A DNA stretch of 53,801 nt from positions 1-53,801 of the forward strand of contig JARBTT010000003.1 of assembly GCA_029240055.1 (NCBI GenBank). Reading direction: 5' to 3'. The notes under the pieces are model-generated. The model did not search any database and was not told where the DNA came from. It was given only the letters and a program-made list of their open reading frames with translations. This DNA is from Anaerosinus sp. Its GTDB lineage: Bacteria > Bacillota > Negativicutes > JARBTT01. Position numbers and translations under genes: made by a program. Positions 33,681 to 42,410 of the stretch are shown piece after piece (positions within the stretch are counted from its first letter, which is position 1; each line of letters begins with the position of its first letter).

Positions 33681-34073
33681 ATGGCATTAGTCACTTACTA
33701 CGGCACAGGCCGCAGAAAAACTTCAGTTGCCAGAGTTCGTCTGGTTCCAGGTGAAGGCAACGTAATCATCAATGATCGTGAGTTAAAAGCTTATTTTGGT
33801 TTAAAAACTCTTGAATTGATCATTAAACAACCTTTAAACTTGACTGAGACTCTTGGTAAATACGATGTAATCGCAAAAGTAGAGGGCGGCGGTCCATCAG
33901 GACAAGCTGGCGCTATTCGTCACGGTATTACACGTGCACTTCTTAAAGTGGACGCTGAATTCCGTCCTGCTCTTAAAAAAGCTGGTTTCATCACACGTGA
34001 TCCACGTGAAAAAGAACGTCGTAAATACGGCTTGAAAAAAGCTCGTAAAGCATCCCAGTTCTCGAAACGTTAG
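33681..34073 (+). CDS. rpsI: 30S ribosomal protein S9
   Basis: [19 protein letters not shown]...[12 protein letters not shown]. Confidence 0.98.
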   Translation: MALVTYYGTGRRKTSVARVRLVPGEGNVIINDRELKAYFGLKTLELIIKQPLNLTETLGKYDVIAKVEGGGPSGQAGAIRHGITRALLKVDAEFRPALKKAGFITRDPREKERRKYGLKKARKASQFSKR

Positions 34074-34086
34074 TAGTAACGAAATT

Positions 34087-34121
34087 AAAACCCTTGAAAG
34101 CATTGAGTTTTCAAGGGTTTT
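34087..34121 (+). terminator. Rho-independent terminator after rpsI
   Basis: AAAACCCTTGAAA / TTTCAAGGGTTTT then CTTTTG. Confidence 0.85.
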
Positions 34122-34323
34122 CTTTTGTATAAGTTTTAAAAAGCTAGTGGAAAATCAACGAAATAGACAAATTGTATTGAATTTATAATTTCAATAAGTG
34201 GCTGGAGTATCTTGACGGTGCATATTTTTTATTGAAATAGCTTAAACTCAAAAAGGATTTATGCGTAAAATAGAGAATTTTAATATAATGGATTAATTTA
34301 TATAAAGAGGAGAGTATTTACCG

Positions 34324-34872
34324 ATGAAAAAAATTTCACAATTATTTATTATTGTATGTTTCGTATTGCTTAATGTACAATTGGTCTCAGCTGCGGCACA
34401 AGCATGGACTGACACCAGCTATGATTTCTCAAAAGCACATAAACTTTTAATCGTTAAACCTAATTATACTTTTACAGAAGGTCAAGTTACTTCTGAGGAA
34501 TTAACAGATATGATGTATCTAGAGGCACAAAGCTTAAATATGTATGCTTTGAATACTGCAGACATTGATAAAAATATTTTACGTGATTCTGCGATTGATC
34601 TTCCGAAATTAAGAGTAGAAGATGCCCAAAAGGCTGAAAGTATTTTTAACAGCCAAATGGAAAAATATACAGATCTTTATATGGTGGCAACCATCGTACA
34701 TAATACACGAGTTATGGTATTCTATGATGTATATTCAGCAGCAACAAAACAGCCTGTCTTTACGTATCAAATTGTTGCTTCTTCTACATCCGATGATAAT
34801 ATGGTAAATTATAGACATTTGACTAAAGTTTTTTATAAAGAATTTAGTAAAGCGATGAAAGCTAAAAAATAA
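34324..34872 (+). CDS. Secreted protein of unknown function (signal peptide)
   Basis: 182 aa; MKKISQLFIIVCFVLLNVQLVSAAAQA signal peptide; RBS AGAGGAGAG; no family recognised. Confidence 0.8.
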   Translation: MKKISQLFIIVCFVLLNVQLVSAAAQAWTDTSYDFSKAHKLLIVKPNYTFTEGQVTSEELTDMMYLEAQSLNMYALNTADIDKNILRDSAIDLPKLRVEDAQKAESIFNSQMEKYTDLYMVATIVHNTRVMVFYDVYSAATKQPVFTYQIVASSTSDDNMVNYRHLTKVFYKEFSKAMKAKK

Positions 34873-34878
34873 AAATTC

Positions 34879-34922
34879 ATAGTTAAAAAGCCAGCGATTT
34901 TAATCGCTGGCTTTTTAACTAT
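34879..34922. terminator. Bidirectional terminator between convergent genes
   Basis: 21-bp arms ATAGTTAAAAAGCCAGCGATT / AATCGCTGGCTTTTTAACTAT, with 2 bases between them, between 34324(+) and 34982(-). Confidence 0.85.
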
Positions 34923-34981
34923 AGACAAACTATGGACAGACAGGTCGCGGGTCGGCGATAAGCACTCATCTTCGTACTAAT

Positions 34982-36451
34982 TTATACAATACCAATCCAT
35001 TTCCAGTATGTTGCTGCAAGGAGCAGGATCAATAGATACGCTATAATTGTGAGAGGAATTCCTGTTTTGATAAAGTCCTTTGCTTCGAATGTTTCGGTTC
35101 CAAAAGCAACCATGTTTTGTGGTGCATTTACTGGTAGTATGAAGCCAAAGCAGATAACATATTGTAAGATCATCGTCATACCAACAACGTTAATAAGTGG
35201 GTTTTTGAGGTTTTGTAAGATTGAGATCACAATTGGGATCATTGCAGCCGACAAAGCGGTAGCACTGGCAAAACCGAGATGAATGATGATGAGGAAAGCA
35301 GCTAAGATTGCAAGAATACCAAAGGTGGTCATATCGGCAAAACCGAAGTAGCTTACCATACAAGTTGCAATCCAAGAAGCTGCTTTTGTCGATAATATAG
35401 CAGAACCTAGACTGATACCAACACCAAATAGTAACAATGTTCCCCAGCCAATACGCTCTTGGGCTTCTTTCCAATTCATAATGCCGATTTTTGGTAACAA
35501 CATAAGTGTTACGGCAACAATGGTTGTGGAAGATGTATCAAAATTATGTAAGATGCTTTCTGTTGACCAAAAGCCTAATAAAATTAACGACATAATCATC
35601 AATTTCTTTTCATCGGCTTTCATTGGCCCTAAGTTTTTTAATTCTCTGGCAATCGTTTCTTGTCCGCCAGCAACTTCATCCATTTCAGGAGGCATTAATT
35701 TCAGTAAAACAAAATATAAGGCGATGGACATTAATAATGAAAATGGTGCGGCAATAATAAACCAATCCATCCAGCTCACATATTGTCCGAGTTGCTTTTC
35801 AATGAAATTTAACGCAATCATATTTTGCGCCGCTGCTGTTTTAATCCCTACATTCCAGATACTATCAGCTTGCGCTACAGCGATCATCATAACTCCAGCA
35901 AATTTACTCTTTTTACTAACACCAAAGGTCGTGATAATCCCAAGTACGATTGGAACCATACAGGAAACACGAGCCGTCGTGCTAGGCACAAAGAAACTAA
36001 GAAGGAACCCAACGAAAATAACTCCAGCTAATACACGATTGGTTTTGGCACCAATTTTAGCTAAAACTGCGAGAGCAATACGTTTGTCGAGCCCCGTTTT
36101 CATCATTGCTGCCGCTAAAAATAAGGCAGCACCAACCAAGGCAAGGGAAGTATTGCTAAAACCAGATAAAGCCAAAGCTAGACCTTTGCTCGTACCTAGC
36201 TTCGTAAGCGGGTTAGCGACATCTGGTGCAGTACCAAGTAAAAATGCCATGAGCGCCATGATGACAGCCGCGCTAACTGGATACGATATACACTCCGTCA
36301 TCCAAATAATAACCGAGAACACCAAAATGGCTAACATGCGGTGACCTGCTATCGTTAATCCTTCTGGTGTTGGGATGAGCATAATGGAAAATAAAACAAA
36401 AAGACCAATAAATAAACCATACGTTTTCATGATAGAATTTAAGTTCATCAT
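34982..36451 (-). CDS. DASS/SLC13-family anion:sodium symporter
   Basis: About 490 aa, multi-TM; FVPSTTARVSCMVPI, VNAPQNMVAFGTETFEAKDFIKTG; RBS AAGGAAG supports ATG at 36451/36448. Confidence 0.9.
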   Translation of the reverse strand: MMNLNSIMKTYGLFIGLFVLFSIMLIPTPEGLTIAGHRMLAILVFSVIIWMTECISYPVSAAVIMALMAFLLGTAPDVANPLTKLGTSKGLALALSGFSNTSLALVGAALFLAAAMMKTGLDKRIALAVLAKIGAKTNRVLAGVIFVGFLLSFFVPSTTARVSCMVPIVLGIITTFGVSKKSKFAGVMMIAVAQADSIWNVGIKTAAAQNMIALNFIEKQLGQYVSWMDWFIIAAPFSLLMSIALYFVLLKLMPPEMDEVAGGQETIARELKNLGPMKADEKKLMIMSLILLGFWSTESILHNFDTSSTTIVAVTLMLLPKIGIMNWKEAQERIGWGTLLLFGVGISLGSAILSTKAASWIATCMVSYFGFADMTTFGILAILAAFLIIIHLGFASATALSAAMIPIVISILQNLKNPLINVVGMTMILQYVICFGFILPVNAPQNMVAFGTETFEAKDFIKTGIPLTIIAYLLILLLAATYWKWIGIV

Positions 36452-36513
36452 AACACCTGCTTCCTTTAAAATTATAAATACCTTATGTATATGAAATTTG
36501 TTATACAAGGTAT

Positions 36514-36530
36514 GCTATATATTATATAGC
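36514..36530. repeat. Perfect 17-bp dyad upstream of the DASS gene
   Basis: GCTATATA-T-TATATAGC. Confidence 0.7.
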
Positions 36531-36645
36531 AATAATTTAATATGTCTACCCTGAAAATGAGTATTTTGATTATAAATATGCAAATTATACATTAAATATA
36601 GTGAATATAAAGGCTAGTAGTTAAATTTATAAGATTAATGGAAGA

Positions 36646-36659
36646 TATCGTTAACGATA
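36646..36659. promoter_or_regulatory. Perfect 14-bp palindrome, candidate operator
   Basis: TATCGTTAACGATA upstream of the Nif11-like gene. Confidence 0.45.
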
Positions 36660-36793
36660 AAAATTCATAATTGTTAAATGTAATCAGTTTCATTATAGAG
36701 AAGGAGTTTAGATAGGGTGATTAGAATATACCAATCATCTATAGTGAAATGATAACTAAACAATAAAGGATAGAAAATAAATAAATTGGAGCG

Positions 36794-37066
36794 ATGAAGA
36801 TAATGAATAATGTAGTGAAAAATTTTTATGAACAAGTTGACAAAGATGATGTTTTGGCGGATCGATTAGATCAATTAAATATGGGCGAATTTAATATTGA
36901 AAAAATTCTTTGCTCAACAATAGAACTAGCTAAGGAATATGGCTATGCGTTCAATTTAGAGGAATTAAAAGAATATCTTGTACATGTTGATGATGAAGAA
37001 GAAGTCAGTTCATTAGAAGCGACTCTCGTTCAGCAGGGATTTGCCTGGGGCGGAGGAAAAAAATAA
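36794..37066 (+). CDS. Nif11-like small protein
   Basis: 90 aa; VKNFYEQVDKDDVLADRLDQLN...STIELAKEYGYAFNLEELKEYL matches a Nif11/nitrile-hydratase-leader-like pattern; Gly-rich tail WGGGKK. Confidence 0.65.
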   Translation: MKIMNNVVKNFYEQVDKDDVLADRLDQLNMGEFNIEKILCSTIELAKEYGYAFNLEELKEYLVHVDDEEEVSSLEATLVQQGFAWGGGKK

Positions 37067-37154
37067 AATAGATAGTACGCTAGCGTCTATTTTGCGGGTT
37101 CGTTCATAGACTAATCAATATAGGTAGTAAATATCCTCAAGCAAAATAGGCGAG

Positions 37155-38414
37155 GTGAAGACGATTGGGATAACAAATGATCCTGCGTTAAGGAGTGCCA
37201 TCTTTTGGCAGCAGCAATTAGATGATGGGGATAAGGTTATCTTGCAAAGTCAAGAAATCAAACAATTCAACCAACAGATCGTAAAAGAATCAGCAGTAAT
37301 GCAGGATCTGAAAAAATATCCAATGACGCAAGAAGCAGCGATGATTACCCAATTATTAAATAGCAATGGTACTATTTTAGCAGAGAATTTCTATCATCAG
37401 GGGCTGCTAGTTACGGATGAATTTAAAAAAAGTTTACTGGATAAGTGCAATTTTAATGTCTTGCATGGTATACAAAAGCTGAAGTATGGGGTTACGGTTA
37501 GGCGGGCTAACCTACGGATATTACCAACAAACGATGCTTTATATTCTTCGGCGGAGGATACGGAATTTGATAATCTGCAAGAAACCGCTATTGATCCAGC
37601 TGAGCCAGTTATCCTATTGCATCAAAGCTTGGACAACGATTTTTATTTTATTCAAACCTACAATGCGTATGGTTGGGTGGCTGCAAAAGATATCGCAATA
37701 ATAAAAGAACGGATTACTTGGTTACGATATATTAAACCAGAATGGTTTTTTGTGGTTATAGATAAAAATTTTCGCTTCACGATCCAAAGTGAGGAAGTAC
37801 TTTATCAGATGGGAAGTAAAATCTTGATTAAGTGCATCGCCAATGATCAAGTTAAAGTGGTTGTACCAACACGTAAGGCAAATGGCGACTTAGAAGAAGT
37901 CGTAGTAGCTATCCCTGCGTCAGAATCACTTCATAAAGGCTATTTGTTATATACGCGAAATCATTTAATTGCGCAGTGTTTTCGCTTTTTAGATGAACCT
38001 TATGGGTGGGGTGGCCTACATAATAGCGTGGATTGCTCTAGTCTAGTCAATGCGGTTTATCGCAGTGTCGGGATCGATTTACCGCGTAATTCTGGTCAAC
38101 AGGAGAGGGCGGCAGGCATTCACTATACGATGCATGCTTTGACAAGAAAAGAACGGTATCAGTGTATCTCAGAGTTACAACCGGGGGATACACTGCATAT
38201 GAATGGTCATGTGATGATTTATTTAGGTGAAGTAAATCATACGCCTTATGTACTACATTCCTTGGGAAGTTATACCGAGCATTTTGCTGATGGCTCCCAT
38301 GAAAAAGTACCAGTCATGCAAGTGGTTGTGAGTGATTTAATATTAAAACGTTATAATGGGATGACGTTTATTGATGACTTAACGACGGCTGTTTCATTTC
38401 GTTCACGGACATAA
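37155..38414 (+). CDS. SH3-domain NlpC/P60 endopeptidase, no obvious signal peptide
   Basis: 419 aa; SH3-type region (GVTVRRANLRILPTND), catalytic EPYGWGGLHNSVDCSSLVNAVYRSVGIDLPRNSGQQ, GHVMIYLG; GTG start. Confidence 0.88.
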   Translation: MKTIGITNDPALRSAIFWQQQLDDGDKVILQSQEIKQFNQQIVKESAVMQDLKKYPMTQEAAMITQLLNSNGTILAENFYHQGLLVTDEFKKSLLDKCNFNVLHGIQKLKYGVTVRRANLRILPTNDALYSSAEDTEFDNLQETAIDPAEPVILLHQSLDNDFYFIQTYNAYGWVAAKDIAIIKERITWLRYIKPEWFFVVIDKNFRFTIQSEEVLYQMGSKILIKCIANDQVKVVVPTRKANGDLEEVVVAIPASESLHKGYLLYTRNHLIAQCFRFLDEPYGWGGLHNSVDCSSLVNAVYRSVGIDLPRNSGQQERAAGIHYTMHALTRKERYQCISELQPGDTLHMNGHVMIYLGEVNHTPYVLHSLGSYTEHFADGSHEKVPVMQVVVSDLILKRYNGMTFIDDLTTAVSFRSRT

Positions 38415-38428
38415 AACTAAAAACGATA

Positions 38429-38473
38429 AAAAAATCACTAGAAAATGAAAAGTTCATCTTCTAGTGATTTTTT
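38429..38473. terminator. Bidirectional terminator between convergent genes
   Basis: AAAAAATCACTAGAA / TTCTAGTGATTTTTT, 15-bp stem. Confidence 0.85.
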
Positions 38474-39266
38474 ATTTAACGAGCCAGACTGGCGTTGTTT
38501 TTGTTTCTTCAGCAAGCGATGGATTGATATAGCCATTTTTGACCATAGTACTAAGGACGATAGCTTGTCTAGTTTTTGCAGCTTTAAAATCTACGTAGGG
38601 AGAATAAAGGGAAGGTGCATTTGGCAATCCGGCGAGCATAGAAGCTTCGGCAAGAGAAAGTTCACTTGGGAGTTTTCCAAAATAGCCCGCAGCAGCGTCG
38701 CTAATGCCGTAATAACCAGAACCAAAATAAATGGTATTGAGATAAAGCTCTAATATTTGTTCTTTGGAATAGTTTGCTTCCATGTCGATGGCTAAGATGA
38801 CTTCTTCCGCTTTACGAGTCATCGAGCGTTCTTGTGATAAAAATAAATTTTTAACAAGTTGCTGGGTAATCGTGCTAGCCCCTTCTTCGATATGACCGTA
38901 TTGTAAATTTACTAAACTTGCTCTTAAAATACCTGAAACATCAAAGCCGCTATGTTCATAGAAGCGTGAATCTTCAACAGCAATGATTGATTGTTGGAGA
39001 TTGGTGCTTATGTTAGATAACTTCGTATAGTTTTTTGTATGTAGTTTATTATTTACTGCAGATTTTAAAGCAATGATGCGATAAATTCTATCAAACGCTG
39101 AGCTCCCTTCTATTTGATTGGGAATTTGCTCGGTAAGATTAACTTTATCTTTCAATGTCTCGCTGATTTTAGCCGTTGCATTATCGGCAACCGTATTACC
39201 ACCAGCCCACCAAAAGCAGACAAAAAACAAGACGAGTGTGAAAAAGAAAAAACGTGATATACTCAT
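38472..39266 (-). CDS. GT51 peptidoglycan glycosyltransferase (no penicillin-binding domain)
   Basis: 264 aa; AVEDSRFYEHSGFDVSGILRA, EEGASTITQQLVKNLFLSQERSMTRKAEEVILAIDME. Confidence 0.95.
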   Translation of the reverse strand: MSISRFFFFTLVLFFVCFWWAGGNTVADNATAKISETLKDKVNLTEQIPNQIEGSSAFDRIYRIIALKSAVNNKLHTKNYTKLSNISTNLQQSIIAVEDSRFYEHSGFDVSGILRASLVNLQYGHIEEGASTITQQLVKNLFLSQERSMTRKAEEVILAIDMEANYSKEQILELYLNTIYFGSGYYGISDAAAGYFGKLPSELSLAEASMLAGLPNAPSLYSPYVDFKAAKTRQAIVLSTMVKNGYINPSLAEETKTTPVWLVK

Positions 39267-39491
39267 GGAATCCTCCGATTATTACAGTATTGGAGTGTGT
39301 TTCAAAAAGCACACAGCCTTAAATTTCAAGAGAATGTTAAAAAATGCTCAAATGCTAGTAACAGTCTCGATTAAAACAAGAAGTTCTCTTTATTATATAG
39401 TCTATCCGAGAAAATGCAAAGTAAAACAACATAGTTATTTTACTGTGGGCATAAGATAGAGGGAATCTTTTTTTAGATAAGGAGAGAGAGT

Positions 39492-40205
39492 ATGCATACT
39501 TATTTTCTTTCACAACTCATGATAAAACGAGTGATACTCTTTAGTCTAGCAATATTGGTGATCAATATGTTAACATTTCGATATTTGGTGAATGCCGACA
39601 TAGAGAGTGTTGATCTCACCGTATTAAATGGGCATACCATCATTATTGATCCGGGGCATGGGGGTATTGATAGCGGGGCGCGGTACAATAACTTATTGGA
39701 GAAAGATATTAATCTTGCGTTTAGTAAAAAGCTTGGTCAATGCTTGAGTGCTTACGGCGCCACGGTGCTATATACCAGGGAAGATGATTCTGATTATTAT
39801 ATCAAAGGTAAAGGCGGCAAACGCAGTGACTTATTAAAGCGTGTAGAGCTCATTGATCAGTCGAATGCAGAAGTTTTTGTTAGTATTCATTGTAATGCGG
39901 TTAGAGAGTCACAGTGGTATGGTTCACAAGTGTTTTATAATCCCAAAAATCAGGCAAATAAGTTTATTGCGGAGATCATGCAAGACCTTCTAAAAAAATT
40001 CCCGCCGAATAATAAAAGGCAAGCAAAGCAAGATTTGCAAATCTTGCTATTGAATTCACCAGAAAAACCTGGTGTACTTGTCGAGACTGGTTACTTAAGT
40101 AATAAAAATGAAGCTAGATTACTTTCAGACTCAGAATATCAGGAACGGATGGCAATGCAAATTAGCAAGGGTTTGGCTTATTATTTTAAAGATATTAAAT
40201 CATGA
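39492..40205 (+). CDS. cwlD: N-acetylmuramoyl-L-alanine amidase, CwlD-like
   Basis: 237 aa; IIIDPGHGGIDSGARYNNLLEKDINLAFSKKL; VSIHCNAV; VLVETGYLSNKNEA. Confidence 0.88.
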   Translation: MHTYFLSQLMIKRVILFSLAILVINMLTFRYLVNADIESVDLTVLNGHTIIIDPGHGGIDSGARYNNLLEKDINLAFSKKLGQCLSAYGATVLYTREDDSDYYIKGKGGKRSDLLKRVELIDQSNAEVFVSIHCNAVRESQWYGSQVFYNPKNQANKFIAEIMQDLLKKFPPNNKRQAKQDLQILLLNSPEKPGVLVETGYLSNKNEARLLSDSEYQERMAMQISKGLAYYFKDIKS

Positions 40206-40412
40206 TATTTTGCATAATTTATAAAATATAGAGCTATTTTAGTCCATAGAATTGCGGATATTATTTTCAGTTGATGAAAACTGCAAATTGCTTATCAAGA
40301 GCTATTTTGTTGCTTAACAGCTATGTAAGATAGAATATAAGTCTATTTGCATAGTTTTTTTATTTTGTGATTCATTATCAATAATGTGCTATTAATTAAT
40401 AAAAAATATTTA

Positions 40413-40441
40413 TTGACACTATGTATATGTTGTACTATAAT
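40413..40441 (+). promoter_or_regulatory. Consensus sigma-70 promoter of the iron-uptake operon
   Basis: TTGACA (40413-40418), 17-bp spacer, TATAAT (40436-40441). Confidence 0.88.
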
Positions 40442-40445
40442 CGTT

Positions 40446-40478
40446 AATTGATAATGAAATCAATTATCATTATCAATT
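40446..40478. promoter_or_regulatory. Fur box
   Basis: AATTGATAATGA-aatcaatta-TCATTATCAATT, perfect 12-bp arms, GATAAT/ATTATC half-sites. Confidence 0.85.
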
Positions 40479-40492
40479 ATAGTGAGGTATAA

Positions 40493-41599
40493 TTGATAGA
40501 AAGTAGGGTGCAACGATATATGATGCAATCAAGTACAATGGGGATACCAAAAGAAGTGTTGAAAAAAGAACGCCGATTTTGGGTGATTGGAGGATGTTTG
40601 ACGGTAGGTCTCGCTGCTTCAATATTATTGGCAGTTTGCTTGGGGTCAGTGAAGATTGAAGTAGCCGCCGTTTATCAAATTATTTTGCATAAAATAATTG
40701 GTTTGCCGCTGGATGGAATCTCGATGGCACATGCAGATATTATTTGGCAACTACGGATGCCAAGAATTTTGATGGCCGCGGTTGTGGGTGCTGGACTTGC
40801 AATGTGTGGGACTGTAATGCAGGCTTCGGTGCAAAACCCTTTAGCTGAACCATATATTCTCGGGATTGCTTCAGGAGCATCACTTGGGGCAATCTTTGCT
40901 ATTATGCTGGGGGGTTCCAAGGTATTGTTAGGCTTTGGAATAACTGTATGGGCTTTTGCTGGAGCAATTTTGGCAACGATTGCGGTCATGTTTTTGGCAG
41001 GCATGGGCGGACAGATGTCAACGATGAAAATGGTACTGGCTGGAGCTGTAATCAGTGCACTGTTTGGGGCTGCAGCCAATTTCTTGATTTATATTGCCAA
41101 TAATGCTGAGGGAATGCGTAGTGTGGCATTTTGGACAATGGGGTCGCTGGCAGGCGCAAAATGGGATACGTTGTTACTTCCATCGATTGGTGTTAGCATA
41201 GCGGCGATTTTTTTCCTTTTGCGGTCCCGCAGGCTTAATGTCCTTTTATTGGGAGAAGAAGCAGCGATTACTTTAGGCATCAATATTGTAAGAGAGCGTC
41301 GGATTTATATGATAATAACGGCACTACTGACGGGCATGATTGTCGCAAGTTGTGGAATTTTCGGCTTCGTTGGACTCGTTATACCACATGCGGTTCGTTC
41401 AATCGTAGGTGCGGATCATCGGCGGCTTATGCCGGGAGTATTATTGGTTGGAGCGATTTTTTTAATTTGGGCGGATGTTCTATCACGAATATTGCTAAGA
41501 AGTGGAGATTTGCCAATCGGTATTATTACGGCATTGATTGGTGCACCATTTTTTATGTGGCTTTTATTTAGGCGCTCATTTAATTTTGGTGGGAACTAG
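40493..41599 (+). CDS. FecCD-family ABC transporter permease (iron/siderophore)
   Basis: 368 aa; LRMPRILMAAVVGAGLAMCGTVMQASVQNPLAEPYILGIASGASLGA; FVGLVIPHAVR. Confidence 0.95.
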   Translation: MIESRVQRYMMQSSTMGIPKEVLKKERRFWVIGGCLTVGLAASILLAVCLGSVKIEVAAVYQIILHKIIGLPLDGISMAHADIIWQLRMPRILMAAVVGAGLAMCGTVMQASVQNPLAEPYILGIASGASLGAIFAIMLGGSKVLLGFGITVWAFAGAILATIAVMFLAGMGGQMSTMKMVLAGAVISALFGAAANFLIYIANNAEGMRSVAFWTMGSLAGAKWDTLLLPSIGVSIAAIFFLLRSRRLNVLLLGEEAAITLGINIVRERRIYMIITALLTGMIVASCGIFGFVGLVIPHAVRSIVGADHRRLMPGVLLVGAIFLIWADVLSRILLRSGDLPIGIITALIGAPFFMWLLFRRSFNFGGN

Positions 41600-41609
41600 A
41601 GGTGAAACT

Positions 41610-42410
41610 ATGGATTTGACGTTACAGAATATAGAAGTAACTGTTGAAAAGAAAAAAATAATAAAGAGTATATCGTTATCTGTTGGCAAAGGTGATTTTG
41701 TAGGAATTATCGGTCCCAATGGTGGCGGCAAATCAACTTTACTAAAAGCCGTATATCGTGTACTAAAGCCAAGCAATGGAACAATTATGTTTGGTGGAGA
41801 AAATATGCAAAATATTTCGCTACATACTTCTGCAAAGCAGATGGGGGTTGTCGGACAGTTTAATACTGTAAATTTTGATTTTACTGTAATGGAAATGGTA
41901 CTTATGGGGCGTATGCCACATAAAAAGGTTTTTAATGCTGATACACAGGAAGATTATAAGATTGCGCTGCAAGCTTTAATACAAGTTGGTATGCAAGAAG
42001 CGGTCAATCGTCAATTTGTGACTCTTTCCGGTGGAGAAAAGCAAAGAATAATTTTAGCACGGGCGTTAGCGCAGCAACCACAATTTTTGGTACTAGATGA
42101 ACCAACCAATCATCTCGATATCAAATATCAATTACAGCTCTTATCAATTGTAAAATCCTTGGGAATTGGTGCGCTTGCAGCTTTACATGATTTGAATTTG
42201 GCAGCAATGTATTGCACGAAGCTATACGTGCTGAAGAATGGTTGCCTTATCGCTTCCGGAACACCACGAGAAGTACTTACTAAAGAAAGAATTCGTGATA
42301 TCTATGAGATTGACTGTGACGTGAATTTGGATGAGCAAACTGGCGCTCTTTCCATTGTGTATCATCCACTTTTGCCATTACATGGTATGAGGTGTAAAGA
42401 TGCAGGCTAA
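41610..42410 (+). CDS. ABC transporter ATP-binding protein (iron/siderophore)
   Basis: Walker A GPNGGGKST, LSGGEKQRIILARALAQ; ATG at 41610 has RBS AGAGGTG; ORF-track start is upstream. Confidence 0.95.
   Translation: MDLTLQNIEVTVEKKKIIKSISLSVGKGDFVGIIGPNGGGKSTLLKAVYRVLKPSNGTIMFGGENMQNISLHTSAKQMGVVGQFNTVNFDFTVMEMVLMGRMPHKKVFNADTQEDYKIALQALIQVGMQEAVNRQFVTLSGGEKQRIILARALAQQPQFLVLDEPTNHLDIKYQLQLLSIVKSLGIGALAALHDLNLAAMYCTKLYVLKNGCLIASGTPREVLTKERIRDIYEIDCDVNLDEQTGALSIVYHPLLPLHGMRCKDAG

Noticed and set aside
35481-36344. 287-aa plus-strand ORF opposite the DASS transporter
   Set aside because: Antisense shadow of a clear multi-TM gene; no RBS or family similarity.
40230-40308. Repeated AGAGCTATTTT (40230-40240 and 40298-40308), reminiscent of Cas9-type repeat sequence
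   Set aside because: Only two short copies 68 bp apart, no repeat-spacer array, no cas genes.
40206-40490. Possible cobalamin riboswitch before the FecCD-type operon
   Set aside because: No B12-box-like motif seen; a Fur box and consensus promoter explain the regulation better.
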